From Desulfurivibrio sp044068515 (GTDB lineage Bacteria; Desulfobacterota; Desulfobulbia; Desulfobulbales; Desulfurivibrionaceae), in NCBI RefSeq assembly GCF_044068515.1, contig NZ_JBIPKI010000006.1:1-64000 (forward strand): 64,000 bases of DNA, in the 5' to 3' direction. Shown here piece after piece: positions 7,946-16,499 of the stretch (position 1 is the stretch's first letter; each line of letters begins with the position of its first letter). The notes under the pieces are model-generated. The model saw only the letters and a program-made list of their open reading frames with translations, was not told where the DNA came from and did not search any database. A program made the translations under genes and the position numbers.

Positions 7946-10051
7946 ATGAGTAATTACATTGTCCTGGTAAAACAGGTGCCTGACGTGGCCCGGATCACCG
8001 ATAACGCCTTTGATCCCGAAACCGGCAATCTGATCCGTTCCCGGCTGGCCAGCGTAATCAACGAGCTGGATGCCCAGGCCTTGGCTTTTGCCTGGCGGAT
8101 GAAGGAAATTTCCGGGGACCGCAATGCCCGGATCATCTGCCTTTCCATGGGGCCGCCGATGGCCGCCGAGGTGCTGCGCTACGGCCTGAGCCGGGGGGCC
8201 GACGGGGCCGTGCTCCTGACCGACCGGGCCCTGGGCGGGGCCGATACCCCGGCCACCGCCAATCCGCTGGCGCATGCCATCGGTAAGATCCGGGACGAAA
8301 TGCTCTCGGGAGATCAAGATTATTTCGTGGTCTGCGGCATGCAGTCGGTGGATGGCGACACCGCCCAGGTGCCGCCCCAGATCGCCGAGGAACTGGGCAT
8401 TGCCTGCGTTCCCTATGCCATCGAAGTGGAGTTCGCTGACGGTCGCTTCCGCTTCCACCATATTATCGCCGGCGGCACCCAGGTGGTGGAGGTTTTGCGC
8501 CGGCCGGCGGTGATTACCATCGCCAAGTATGACTATCCCCTATACGCCTCCTTTGCCGCCACCCGCAAGGCCAATCGCAGCACCCTGGTCCAGTGGGGGG
8601 CCGACGACGTCAAGCCCACCGCCATGGGCAACCCCGGTTCCAAGACCCGGGTAATCCGGGTTTTCCCGCCCCCCAAAACCAACCGCCTCTGCCGCCGGCT
8701 GGAATCGGTGGCCGAATTGGCCGGGATCCTGCGCCAGGCTTTGGCCAAGGAGGCCGATCCGGCCGCCGACGCCGAGACCGGCCCGGCTCGCTATCAGCTG
8801 CCCAACCGCCGTTCCTCCTGGCTGGACCGTTCCTTCGAGGGCACCGACAAGGAGTGCGCCGACTTCAAATATCTGGCCGAATTGCTGGCCGGGCTGGGAA
8901 TCAGGGGCATTGAGCAACTGGATTCGGAAGAAAAGCTGGCCCAGGTCCGGGGAAAAGTCCTGGCTCTCGAGGACTTGCGGTTATCCCCCAAGATCGTCAC
9001 GGAAATGCTCACCGGTTTGGCCCAACGGGAAACCGCCTATCAGGGGGAGGTCTGGGTCATGGCCGAGCAGGAGGGAGGGGCGCTCAATGCCGCGACTTTC
9101 GAGCTGACCGGCAAGGCCCGGGAGCTGGCCGATTCCCTGGAGGTGCCGCTGGGGGTGGTCCTGCCCGGCCGGCAGGTGGGGGCCCTGGCGCCGGAATTGA
9201 TCGCCGCCGGGGCCGACAAGGTCTATCTCCTCGAGCACCCGTTGCTGGCCGAGTTTGACCCCTTGAGCTACCGCCGGGCGGTGGCGGAGCTTTTCAAGGC
9301 CCACCAGCCCCAGATTCTGCTCTTCGGCGCCACCCCCCAGGGCCGGGTTTTGGCCCCGTTGGTCGCCTACCGGGTCGGCTGCGGTCTCACCGCCGACTGC
9401 ACCGAGCTGGCGATTCGCGATAACACCCGCAAGGGTCAGCTGGCGGTGATGATGCAGACCCGGCCGGCCTTGGGCGGCAACGTCATGGCCACCATCTGCA
9501 GCCGTAATTCCAGTTGCCAGATGGCCACCGCCCGGCCCGGCGTGATGCAGCGCCTGCCCGCCGACTCCGCCCGTCGGGGCGAGGTCATCGCCTGGCCGGT
9601 GGAATTGAGCGAGGCCGACTTGAGCTTTAAAGTCCTGGATAAACGCCGCGGGGGAGACAAGGTCGATTTTGCCTGCGAGGTCATTGTCGGCGGCGGCAAG
9701 GGTTTGAGCAGCCGGGAAAATTTTGTTGAGCTGCTGGACGACCTGGTGGCGGCGGTGGGCGCCAAATTCCAGGTCAAGGCCGGCAAGGGGGCTTCCCGGG
9801 CGGCGGTGGAGCAGGGCTTTGCCGGCCGGGCTTTCCAGGTTGGGCAGACCGGCACCGCAGTGGGTCCCAAGGTTTATTTTGCCGTGGGTATTTCCGGGGC
9901 GATCCAGCACATGATCGGGGTGGCGGCCAGCCGGACCATCATCGCCATCAATTCCGATCCCCAGGCGCCGATCTTCAAGCAGTGTGACTATTACCTGGTG
10001 GGCCGAGCCGAGCAGGTGATACCGGAGCTGATCGGCGTTTTAGGGTCATAA
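7946..10051 (+). CDS. Electron transfer flavoprotein, single-chain EtfB-EtfA fusion
   Basis: This 701-residue protein joins both ETF subunits. Residues 1 to about 260 are EtfB-like (VLVKQVPDVARI at the start, CGMQSVDGDTAQVPPQIAEEL for the nucleotide site). A roughly 100-residue spacer follows. The C-terminal half is EtfA, ending in the FAD-binding region VYFAVGISGAIQHMIGVAAS and IIAINSDPQAPIFKQCDYY. ETF passes electrons from flavin dehydrogenases to the membrane quinone pool. The ATG at 7946 is preferred because AAGGAG lies about 11 bp upstream. The next gene is its quinone oxidoreductase. Normally EtfA and EtfB are separate proteins. No acyl-CoA dehydrogenase is nearby, so the donor is unknown. 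Confidence 0.9.
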   Translation: MSNYIVLVKQVPDVARITDNAFDPETGNLIRSRLASVINELDAQALAFAWRMKEISGDRNARIICLSMGPPMAAEVLRYGLSRGADGAVLLTDRALGGADTPATANPLAHAIGKIRDEMLSGDQDYFVVCGMQSVDGDTAQVPPQIAEELGIACVPYAIEVEFADGRFRFHHIIAGGTQVVEVLRRPAVITIAKYDYPLYASFAATRKANRSTLVQWGADDVKPTAMGNPGSKTRVIRVFPPPKTNRLCRRLESVAELAGILRQALAKEADPAADAETGPARYQLPNRRSSWLDRSFEGTDKECADFKYLAELLAGLGIRGIEQLDSEEKLAQVRGKVLALEDLRLSPKIVTEMLTGLAQRETAYQGEVWVMAEQEGGALNAATFELTGKARELADSLEVPLGVVLPGRQVGALAPELIAAGADKVYLLEHPLLAEFDPLSYRRAVAELFKAHQPQILLFGATPQGRVLAPLVAYRVGCGLTADCTELAIRDNTRKGQLAVMMQTRPALGGNVMATICSRNSSCQMATARPGVMQRLPADSARRGEVIAWPVELSEADLSFKVLDKRRGGDKVDFACEVIVGGGKGLSSRENFVELLDDLVAAVGAKFQVKAGKGASRAAVEQGFAGRAFQVGQTGTAVGPKVYFAVGISGAIQHMIGVAASRTIIAINSDPQAPIFKQCDYYLVGRAEQVIPELIGVLGS

Positions 10052-10230
10052 GAAGGGTCCTCGCGGGAGGATGCGCTCCTTTGCTATTGGCTGTTTGCGA
10101 CGGCTTTGGGGTTTCGGGCCCGCGCTTGCCTTTAGCCCCCCGAGGCTTAAACAGCTTTGCCGGCCCCGTGAAGTTGAGATTTTATGATGAGCAGGCCGCC
10201 GGGGTTTGCGGGACAAATCAAGGATTAATC

Positions 10231-11907
10231 ATGAGCGACAGCTTGCAGCAGGATTTCAGCAAAGTGGATGTGTTGATCGTCGGCGCCGGTACGGCGGGCT
10301 TGGCGGCGGCGATCAGCGTCAAGCGGCAGCGGCCCGAACTGGCGGTTTGCGTCATCGACAAGGCCGCGGCCCCCGGTAACCACGCTCTTTCCGGGGCGGT
10401 GCTGGAGCCCGGGGCCCTGGCCCGGCTGCTGGACCCGGTCCGCCCCGACTGGCGGGACAGCGACGAGGCCAAGGCGGTTCTGGCCGCCAGGGTGGAGCGG
10501 GATGATGTCCTGATGCTGCTGGGCCGCAAACGCTCCTTCGGCTTGCTGCCCCTGCTGAAGGCGGCCCGGGCCCTGGGCATGGGCTATGGCCTGATGATCC
10601 ATCAGGATGATTATATCTGTTCAGTGAGCCGGCTGGTGGCCTGGCTGGCCAAGGTCGCCGCCGAGCTTGAGGTCGAGGTTCTCCCCGGTTTTGCCGCCGC
10701 CGATATTCTCTGGGACGAGGAGAGCGGCCGGGCCGCCGGGGTCAGGCTGGTGGATCAGGGCCGCAACCGGGAAGGCCAACCGGAGCGCAATTTTCTGGCC
10801 GGCGAGACGGTCAAGGCCGATTTTATCCTGCTGGCCGAAGGTTGCGATGGCCTGCTCAGCGAAAAATTCATCGCCCAGGCCGGGCTCCAACGGGCCGGAG
10901 AGCAGCTTTATTCCCTGGGAGTGAAGGAGTTGATCCGGGTCAGCCCCGAACAGTATGAAAAATTCAGCGCCGGCCGGGTGGTCCACGCCATGGGCTATCC
11001 CCTCTGGACCCCGGTACTGGGGCCTGATATCTTCGGAGGCGGGATCATGTACCCCATGGGGGACAACCAGATCGCGGTCGGAATCATCGCCGGGCTGGAT
11101 TACCGTTATTGCGATTTCAATCCCCAGGACGCCCTGGCCTTGTTCAAGGAGCATGGTTTCGTCAAACAGTTCATTGCCGGCGGTACGGTGGTCGAGGCCG
11201 GGGCCAAGATGATTCCCGAGGGGGGCTGGGACGCCGTACCCCGTTGCCCGCGGGACAACAGCATTGGCCGGGGCAATGTGGCTCTGCTCGGGGACTCCGC
11301 CGGCCTGGTCAATATGCTGAAAATCAAAGGGCTGCACAACGCCATTGAATCGGGGCTGGCCGCCGCCGCGGCCATTGCCGCCGCCCCGGCCGCCCCGGAA
11401 AAGCTGGCGGCGGCCTACACCGTCCAACTGGGCAAGGCCGGGGTGGACTGGGAAATGGCGGCGGCCCGTAATTTCCGCCAGACTATCGCCAAATTCGGTT
11501 CCCTGCTCGGAATGCTGCTGGCCCTGGGCGGTCGGTTCTTGCCCCGTTTCCGGCTGGAATCCGATTACACCCGGCTCGAGCCGACCTCTTACCCCCTGCG
11601 GCCGGCCCGGCCTTTCGACAAGAATGCCTTCACCGCCCTGGCCCGCACCGGGCACCGGGAAGACGAGCCATCTCACCTGCGGATCCTCGACGACAGCATC
11701 TGCCGCAACCGCTGTCTGCCCAAATTCGGCGGGCCTTGCGTCACTTTCTGCCCGGCCGGGGTTTACGAGAAAATCGAGGGCCTGCCCCGGGCCGCCAACC
11801 CTTCCAATTGCCTGCACTGCAAAACCTGCCAGCGCAAATGTCCTTATGACAATATCCGCTGGACGATCCCGGAAGCCGGCGGCGGCCCCCGCTACACCAC
11901 GATGTAA
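10231..11907 (+). CDS. ETF:quinone oxidoreductase (FixC-FixX type)
   Basis: The 558-residue protein starts with an FAD-binding Rossmann motif, VLIVGAGTAGLAAAIS (about 13-28), and contains a second FAD region LLGDSAGLVNMLKIKGLHNA. The C-terminus carries a FixX-like 4Fe-4S site with NCLHCKTCQRKCPYDNIRW, ending GGGPRYTTM as in mitochondrial ETF-QO. It is a monotopic membrane protein that oxidises reduced ETF and reduces quinone. The ATG at 10231 has AAGGAT upstream; the frame extends 50 codons further but that part looks non-coding. It lies 179 bp after the ETF fusion, its evident partner. Confidence 0.92.
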   Translation: MSDSLQQDFSKVDVLIVGAGTAGLAAAISVKRQRPELAVCVIDKAAAPGNHALSGAVLEPGALARLLDPVRPDWRDSDEAKAVLAARVERDDVLMLLGRKRSFGLLPLLKAARALGMGYGLMIHQDDYICSVSRLVAWLAKVAAELEVEVLPGFAAADILWDEESGRAAGVRLVDQGRNREGQPERNFLAGETVKADFILLAEGCDGLLSEKFIAQAGLQRAGEQLYSLGVKELIRVSPEQYEKFSAGRVVHAMGYPLWTPVLGPDIFGGGIMYPMGDNQIAVGIIAGLDYRYCDFNPQDALALFKEHGFVKQFIAGGTVVEAGAKMIPEGGWDAVPRCPRDNSIGRGNVALLGDSAGLVNMLKIKGLHNAIESGLAAAAAIAAAPAAPEKLAAAYTVQLGKAGVDWEMAAARNFRQTIAKFGSLLGMLLALGGRFLPRFRLESDYTRLEPTSYPLRPARPFDKNAFTALARTGHREDEPSHLRILDDSICRNRCLPKFGGPCVTFCPAGVYEKIEGLPRAANPSNCLHCKTCQRKCPYDNIRWTIPEAGGGPRYTTM

Positions 11908-12041
11908 CTCCGCGGATAATGGGGCCGCTGCAGGCGCCTCCCAACCCGGTGGGCCCCAAGCTGAAGCGGCTCCGGTCGCTTATTCTTCCGGAATTCTGTG
12001 AACTCGCTGGTTAACCTGTTCATGTCCACTATTTTAACCAA

Positions 12042-13661
12042 ATGGCAACTGGCTTAATGGGGATCTTCGAACACTTTGATCTCTGGCGGCTCCTGGCCGG
12101 GCTGGGTATTTTCCTCTTTGGGATGTTCATGATGGAGGAATCCATCAAGCTCCTTTCCGGCCGGGCCTTCAAATCCCTGATCCGGCGTTACACCGGGACC
12201 AGGCTGCGGGGGATCTTCTCCGGGATCATCAGCACCTCCATTCTGCAAAGCTCTTCGGCGGTCTCGCTGCTGGTCCTGGCCTTTGCCGGCGCCGGCCTGA
12301 TGAGCCTGGTCAACGCGGTGGCGGTGATGATCGGCACCAAGATCGGAGCTACCATGACCGCCTGGATCGTGGCGGTTTTCGGCTTCAAGTTCCAGATCGA
12401 AGCCTTTGCCCTGCCGATGATCGGCCTGGGGGGTTTGGGCCTGATTTTTCTGGCCAACTCGCCGCGCTACGTCAATCTGAGTAAACTGGTGGTCGCCTTC
12501 GGTTTTCTCTTCCATGGCCTCGATTTCATGAAGAGCAGCGTTGAGGATCTGGCCGCCGCCATCGATATCGCGGCCCTGCCGGATTTGGGGATCTGGTTTT
12601 ACGCCCTGGTCGGCCTGCTGTTGACCGCGATCATTCAATCCTCGGCGGCCACCATCGCCATCACCCTGACCATGCTTTACACCGGAGTGGTGGGTTTCAG
12701 TGCCGCCGCCGCCATGGTAATCGGGGCCAATGTCGGCACCACCGTCACGGTGCTGCTCGGTTCGCTGGGCGGAATTCCGGTCAAGAAGCAGGCCGCCCTC
12801 AGTCAGCTGATCTTCACCACCGGCACCGCCGCTCTCACCTTCCTGTTGCTGCCGGTGTTAACCTGGCTGGTTCTGGAGCTGCTCGGTTTTGCCGACAATC
12901 TTGTTCTGGGGCTGGCCCTCTTCCATACCCTGTTCAACGCCCTGGGGGTAATCATGTTCTATCCCCTGATTCCCGCCATCGCCGTCTTTGTCCGCCGCCG
13001 GATTCCCGAACGCCAAGTGCTGCAGCTGGCCCGCTACATCACCAATACCAGTCCCGAAGTACCGGAGGCGGCCATCGAGGCCCTGCGCAAGGAGGCGGTC
13101 AACCAGGCCAAATGGAGCGTCGATTTCATCCGGCTGATTTACGGCATCGACCCCCGACAGCGTACCCGGAGCCCGGTCAGCTATGATGATCTTGAGCGTC
13201 TCCATGCCGAAATTTTCACCTTTTACGCCCGGATTCTGGGACACCAGATGGAAGAAGAAGAGGCCCGGCGGCTGGAACCTTTTATCCGGGCCAGCCGCAG
13301 CATTATGAATGCCGCCAAGAATCTCTACGAGCAGAATCACGAACTGGATGAATTTCGCCGGGAGGACCAGGAATTCATGCAGGATGCCTGGCATCGCTTC
13401 CTGGATCGGTTGGAGATTATCGGTGGGGTGGTGGACGAGATCGGCGCCGAACCGGACCTGGATCATACCGGGTTGCTGGAACAGGCATTTTTGGCCGTCG
13501 AGGAGGCGGACAAGCTTTTTATCCGGAGCTGTGCCAGGGAAGTCGCCGCCAAACGCCTGCGGGAACACGATGTCACCCGGTTGCTGATGAGCAACCGCCT
13601 CTTTACCCAGTCCTGCCGGATGCTGGTCCTGAGCCTGCAAAGCCTGAACCGCGGCAGCTGA
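12042..13661 (+). CDS. Na+/phosphate cotransporter family protein (NptA/YjbB) with PhoU-like tail
   Basis: This 539-residue protein has two inverted Na/Pi-cotransporter repeats, each with the QSS signature (ILQSSSAVSLLVLAFAGAGL and IIQSSAATIAITLTM), spread over about eight membrane helices in residues 10-320. The C-terminal 200 residues are helical and charged and resemble PhoU. Members import or export phosphate with sodium. The start is uncertain: ATG at 12042 or 12057, neither with a clear ribosome binding site. The gene lies alone between the ETF pair and the sugar dehydrogenase. Confidence 0.88.
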   Translation: MATGLMGIFEHFDLWRLLAGLGIFLFGMFMMEESIKLLSGRAFKSLIRRYTGTRLRGIFSGIISTSILQSSSAVSLLVLAFAGAGLMSLVNAVAVMIGTKIGATMTAWIVAVFGFKFQIEAFALPMIGLGGLGLIFLANSPRYVNLSKLVVAFGFLFHGLDFMKSSVEDLAAAIDIAALPDLGIWFYALVGLLLTAIIQSSAATIAITLTMLYTGVVGFSAAAAMVIGANVGTTVTVLLGSLGGIPVKKQAALSQLIFTTGTAALTFLLLPVLTWLVLELLGFADNLVLGLALFHTLFNALGVIMFYPLIPAIAVFVRRRIPERQVLQLARYITNTSPEVPEAAIEALRKEAVNQAKWSVDFIRLIYGIDPRQRTRSPVSYDDLERLHAEIFTFYARILGHQMEEEEARRLEPFIRASRSIMNAAKNLYEQNHELDEFRREDQEFMQDAWHRFLDRLEIIGGVVDEIGAEPDLDHTGLLEQAFLAVEEADKLFIRSCAREVAAKRLREHDVTRLLMSNRLFTQSCRMLVLSLQSLNRGS

Positions 13662-13731
13662 CCCTAAGCGGCCCCCGGGCAACGACCTGATCAGTCTCAT
13701 CCTTCGCAGCTACCCGATCCCGGCGCCTGCC

Positions 13732-13756
13732 GCGGCTGCACTCCCGGCCGCTTTTT
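13732..13756 (+). terminator. Rho-independent terminator after the Na/Pi transporter gene
   Basis: GCGGC (13732-13736) pairs with GCCGC (13747-13751), extended by a U-G pair, and is followed directly by five T. It lies about 70 bp after the transporter stop and before the sugar dehydrogenase gene. Confidence 0.5.
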
Positions 13757-13814
13757 ATGGTATCCTTGCTCAAGAAGAATAAAAGCCCGAGATTTGCCAG
13801 CCGGAGAAAAGACC

Positions 13815-14966
13815 ATGAAGCAAGTTAGAGCAGCAGTCATCAGGGTCATCACCGCAACCGCCCTGATTTTAATCTTTTCCGGGGGGGCCTGGGCGGAGAA
13901 GACCGTCGCCACCGTCAGCAGCGAGATCGGCCCCATCCGGGTGGTGGAGGTGGCAGGCGGCCTGGAAATTCCCTGGTCCCTGGCTTTTCTGCCCGATGGC
14001 CGGATGCTGGTAACCGAGCGGCCTGGGCGCTTGCGGGTTGTTACGGCGGCCGGTGAAATATCCCGGCCGGTGGCCGGCCTGCCGGCGGTACACGCGCGGG
14101 GGCAGGGCGGCTTGCTGGATGTGGTGCTGGGCCCCGATTTTGCGGACGATGGACTGATCTTTTTTTCCTACGCCGAACCGCTGCAGCGGGGAGCCCGAAC
14201 CGCGGTGGCCCGGGCCCGTCTGGATTTGGGTGAGTTGCGCCTGGAGGGAGTGACCCGGATCTTTGCCCAGAATGAGGCCCCGGCCGGCAACAATCACTGG
14301 GGATCAAGACTGGTTTTCGACCCCCGGGGCAACCTGTTCGTTACCCTGGGGGAGCGCTTTGCCCATCGGGACCGCGCCCAGGATCTGGACAGTCACCTGG
14401 GCAAGATCGTGCGCATCCGGCCGGACGGTTCGGTGCCGGAGGATAATCCCTTCCTGGACAAGGCCAATGTTTTGCCGGAAATCTGGTCCTATGGCCACCG
14501 CAATGTCCAGGGGGCGGCTCTGCATCCCGAGACCGGGGTGTTGTGGAGTCACGAGCATGGGCCCCGGGGCGGCGACGAAGTTAATATCATCCGGCCCGGG
14601 CGCAACTATGGCTGGCCGGTGATTACCCACGGCCGGGAATACGTCACCGGGTTTCGCATTGGGGAGGGAACCGAGCGCGAGGACGTGGAGGCGCCCCTCC
14701 AGGTCTGGACTCCTTCCATAGCCCCCTCGGGCATGGCGTTTTATACCGGCGAAGAGATCCCCCAATGGCGGGGCAATCTCTTTGTCGGGGCTTTGCGGGG
14801 CAGCCTGCTGGCCCGGTTGGAACTGGATGGGGAAAAAGTAGTCAGGGAAGAGCGCCTGCTTAAGGAAATCGGTCATCGGATCCGCGACGTGCGCCAGGGG
14901 CCGGACGGTCGGCTTTATCTGCTCGATGAAACCGCCGGGCGCATCCTGCGCCTGGAACTGCCCTAG
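13815..14966 (+). CDS. Exported PQQ-dependent aldose sugar dehydrogenase-like protein (YliI family)
   Basis: The 383-residue protein begins with a Sec signal peptide with a likely cut after GGAWA (about residue 28). The rest is a six-bladed beta-propeller of the glucose/sorbosone dehydrogenase family, with GLEIPWSLAFLPDGRMLVTE, NNHWGSRLVFDPRGNLFVT, GHRNVQGAALHPETG and HEHGPRGGDEVN. Family members oxidise aldoses in the periplasm with PQQ. No PQQ biosynthesis genes are visible here, so it may be an apo-protein or use scavenged PQQ. The ATG at 13815 has GGAGAA upstream and gives a proper signal peptide. Confidence 0.9.
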   Translation: MKQVRAAVIRVITATALILIFSGGAWAEKTVATVSSEIGPIRVVEVAGGLEIPWSLAFLPDGRMLVTERPGRLRVVTAAGEISRPVAGLPAVHARGQGGLLDVVLGPDFADDGLIFFSYAEPLQRGARTAVARARLDLGELRLEGVTRIFAQNEAPAGNNHWGSRLVFDPRGNLFVTLGERFAHRDRAQDLDSHLGKIVRIRPDGSVPEDNPFLDKANVLPEIWSYGHRNVQGAALHPETGVLWSHEHGPRGGDEVNIIRPGRNYGWPVITHGREYVTGFRIGEGTEREDVEAPLQVWTPSIAPSGMAFYTGEEIPQWRGNLFVGALRGSLLARLELDGEKVVREERLLKEIGHRIRDVRQGPDGRLYLLDETAGRILRLELP

Positions 14967-14967
14967 A

Positions 14968-14992
14968 GCGGCCGAGACCTCCCCCCGGCCGC
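14968..14992. repeat. 7-bp inverted repeat between convergent genes
   Basis: GCGGCCG and CGGCCGC flank an 11-base loop immediately after the sugar dehydrogenase stop. It may serve as a terminator between the convergent genes; a run of six T lies 30 bp further at 15022 but is not adjacent to the stem. Confidence 0.35.
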
Positions 14993-15046
14993 CGCATGAT
15001 CAGCGGTAGCCGGGAGGCCGGGTTTTTTCGGTCGGGATCTTGCTCT

Positions 15047-15484
15047 TTACCAGGCCGGGAAAGAGATCTTAAGTGAGCTCTTGCCGCCCTTATCCTTGAG
15101 CTTAACCTCCAGATCGATACTGCCGGTCCGGAGACCCAAAGCCAGGGGCGACTCACCACCGCCTTCCTCAAAGTGGAGTATGCGGCGCACGATATCGTTT
15201 ATCCGGTCGAAGATTGCCGGGGAAGGCGCCGGCAGGGTGACCTTTTCCTCGGCCTTGAGACTCGCCTTGATGGTCCCGTCCTCGCCTCGCTTCAGCTTCA
15301 GGCTCCGGGCCTTTTCGGTGATGCCGTACATGATGGCCAGGGCCAGGTACTTGACCGCGTCCTCCTCCTGGTCCTCGCTCGGGCCGGTTGCCATCCAGGC
15401 CAACTGCTCGGCAAAGCCGGTGTCCAGGTAGCAGTCGCACATTTCCTGCAGTTTCAGGTGCAGGTTGGGGTCTTTGATTTGCAC
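15047..15484 (-). CDS. Conserved hypothetical protein (145 aa)
   Basis: The reading frame is open upstream, but translation most likely starts at a GTG at 15484, which has GGGAGGG just upstream. The protein then begins VQIKDPNLHLKLQEMCDCYL. It is soluble, acidic-basic mixed, with CDC at residues 12-14, a predicted helical N-half (DQEEDAVKYLALAIMYGITEKAR) and a beta-rich C-terminal part ending SSLKISFPAW. I do not recognise a family. It is the last gene of the redox cluster, 70 bp after the DsrC-like gene on the same strand, which suggests a link to sulfur or redox metabolism but proves nothing. Confidence 0.7.
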   Translation of the reverse strand: MQIKDPNLHLKLQEMCDCYLDTGFAEQLAWMATGPSEDQEEDAVKYLALAIMYGITEKARSLKLKRGEDGTIKASLKAEEKVTLPAPSPAIFDRINDIVRRILHFEEGGGESPLALGLRTGSIDLEVKLKDKGGKSSLKISFPAW

Positions 15485-15554
15485 GGATTCCCTCCCTTGA
15501 TTTAATAAGTTATCGCGAATTGCCGGATAGTTGCATTTTGCCCCGCCCGGGCGG

Positions 15555-15911
15555 CTAGCAGCACTGCTCCAGCATGTAATGCTTGCCGTCAACGCTCACG
15601 AAATGAACCCCTTCAAGCTTGGGCAGCCCGGCGATCTTCCAGGCCTTTTCCGGGTTGATGAATTCCTCGTTGACGCAATCGCGCGGTTGGTGAATGTTTT
15701 TGCAGACGTAGTTGAGGATCGGGAAAGCCTGGAATTTTTTATAATATGTCCGCATGAACTTGATCACTTCCAGCATCTCGTCGCTCAACTCCCCGAACCC
15801 TTCCTGGGCCGCCAGGGCCCGGGCCACATTTTCATTCCACTCTTCAGGATTAGTAAGGAAACCGTCTCCGTCAACCTCGACGCTTCCGCCGGAGTAAGTA
15901 AGTTGTGCCAT
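15555..15911 (-). CDS. TusE/DsrC-family sulfur-relay-like protein with non-canonical C-terminus
   Basis: The 118-residue protein has the DsrC fold signature: VEVDGDGFLTNPEEW (11-25), LEVIKFMRTYYKKFQAFP (47-64) and KAWKIAGLPK (89-98). In true DsrC the C-terminal arm carries two redox cysteines, one at the position of W91 and one at the position of V102. Both are missing. Instead the protein is extended by 16 residues and ends in a Cys-Cys pair (117-118); other cysteines are C70 and C79. It therefore cannot use the DsrC trisulfide mechanism in the usual way. The ATG has GGAGGT upstream. The neighbours are superoxide reductase and an unknown protein; no dsrAB is in view. Confidence 0.85.
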   Translation of the reverse strand: MAQLTYSGGSVEVDGDGFLTNPEEWNENVARALAAQEGFGELSDEMLEVIKFMRTYYKKFQAFPILNYVCKNIHQPRDCVNEEFINPEKAWKIAGLPKLEGVHFVSVDGKHYMLEQCC

Positions 15912-15949
15912 GGCGCACCTCCATTAATTCTGCCAGCTTGTCTTGTGAA

Positions 15950-15973
15950 GCGGCGCCTGAAGCCGGGCGCCGC
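15950..15973. repeat. 8-bp inverted repeat between the SOR and DsrC-like genes
   Basis: GCGGCGCC and GGCGCCGC flank an 8-base loop in the 116-bp gap. It may attenuate or end transcripts arriving from the superoxide reductase gene; no T-tract follows on the minus strand. Confidence 0.35.
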
Positions 15974-16027
15974 CTTTTCCCCGCTAAACCGTACTTTCAC
16001 CTAACGGTCAGCCGGGCCAGGGAACCA

Positions 16028-16420
16028 TTATTTGACCGAGATCGCCTTGCTGCTTTCCCAGAAACCGTGAATATTGCAAAATGCCGTAGCCAGCAGGGTA
16101 CCGGGTTTGGTGAGCTTGAGCGCCGTAGTGACCGCGTGGTGGGTGTAAACCGGGCCGGTGTTGGGACCTTCGGTGGATTCGCCATGGGCGCTGAATTCAA
16201 AATTTCCCACCTGGTAGGCGAACTTGGCTCCCTCGGGCTTAAAAAAGAGTTGAATCCAGCGAATATGATGTTCGGTGGTGTTGGGATGGGCGATTTCCTT
16301 GCCCAGGGATATTTTAACCTCGCATAACTCGTCGACTGCAACCTGGTCCGGGCAATCGATCACCGGCACGTGTTTTTCCGTCTTCCAGTCGGCGTTTTGA
16401 TAAAGATCTCCTGCTTGCAT
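16028..16420 (-). CDS. Superoxide reductase (1Fe, neelaredoxin type)
   Basis: The 130-residue protein is a single desulfoferrodoxin iron-binding (center II) domain without the N-terminal rubredoxin-like center I. The expected Fe(His)4(Cys) ligands are visible: H17 in TEKHVPVI, H45 and H51 in AHPNTTEHH, C115 and H118 in AFCNIHGFW. The Glu-Lys pair next to H17 is the usual catalytic pair. It reduces superoxide to peroxide without making oxygen, a strategy of anaerobes. The ATG has AAGGAGGG upstream. It lies 79 bp after OorB on the same strand, so it may be induced together with the oxygen-sensitive oxidoreductase. Confidence 0.93.
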   Translation of the reverse strand: MQAGDLYQNADWKTEKHVPVIDCPDQVAVDELCEVKISLGKEIAHPNTTEHHIRWIQLFFKPEGAKFAYQVGNFEFSAHGESTEGPNTGPVYTHHAVTTALKLTKPGTLLATAFCNIHGFWESSKAISVK

Positions 16421-16499
16421 TGGTCCCTCCTTGTTCGGTGGTGAAGTTTGTTTGGACGGCCGGGGCAGTCAACCCCCGTCTTTGTTTCAGGCCATAGCG

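Noticed and set aside
15484..15557. UAG of the DsrC-like gene as pyrrolysine or readthrough
   Set aside because: Translation past the UAG gives no conserved sequence and soon stops; the Cys-Cys end looks natural.
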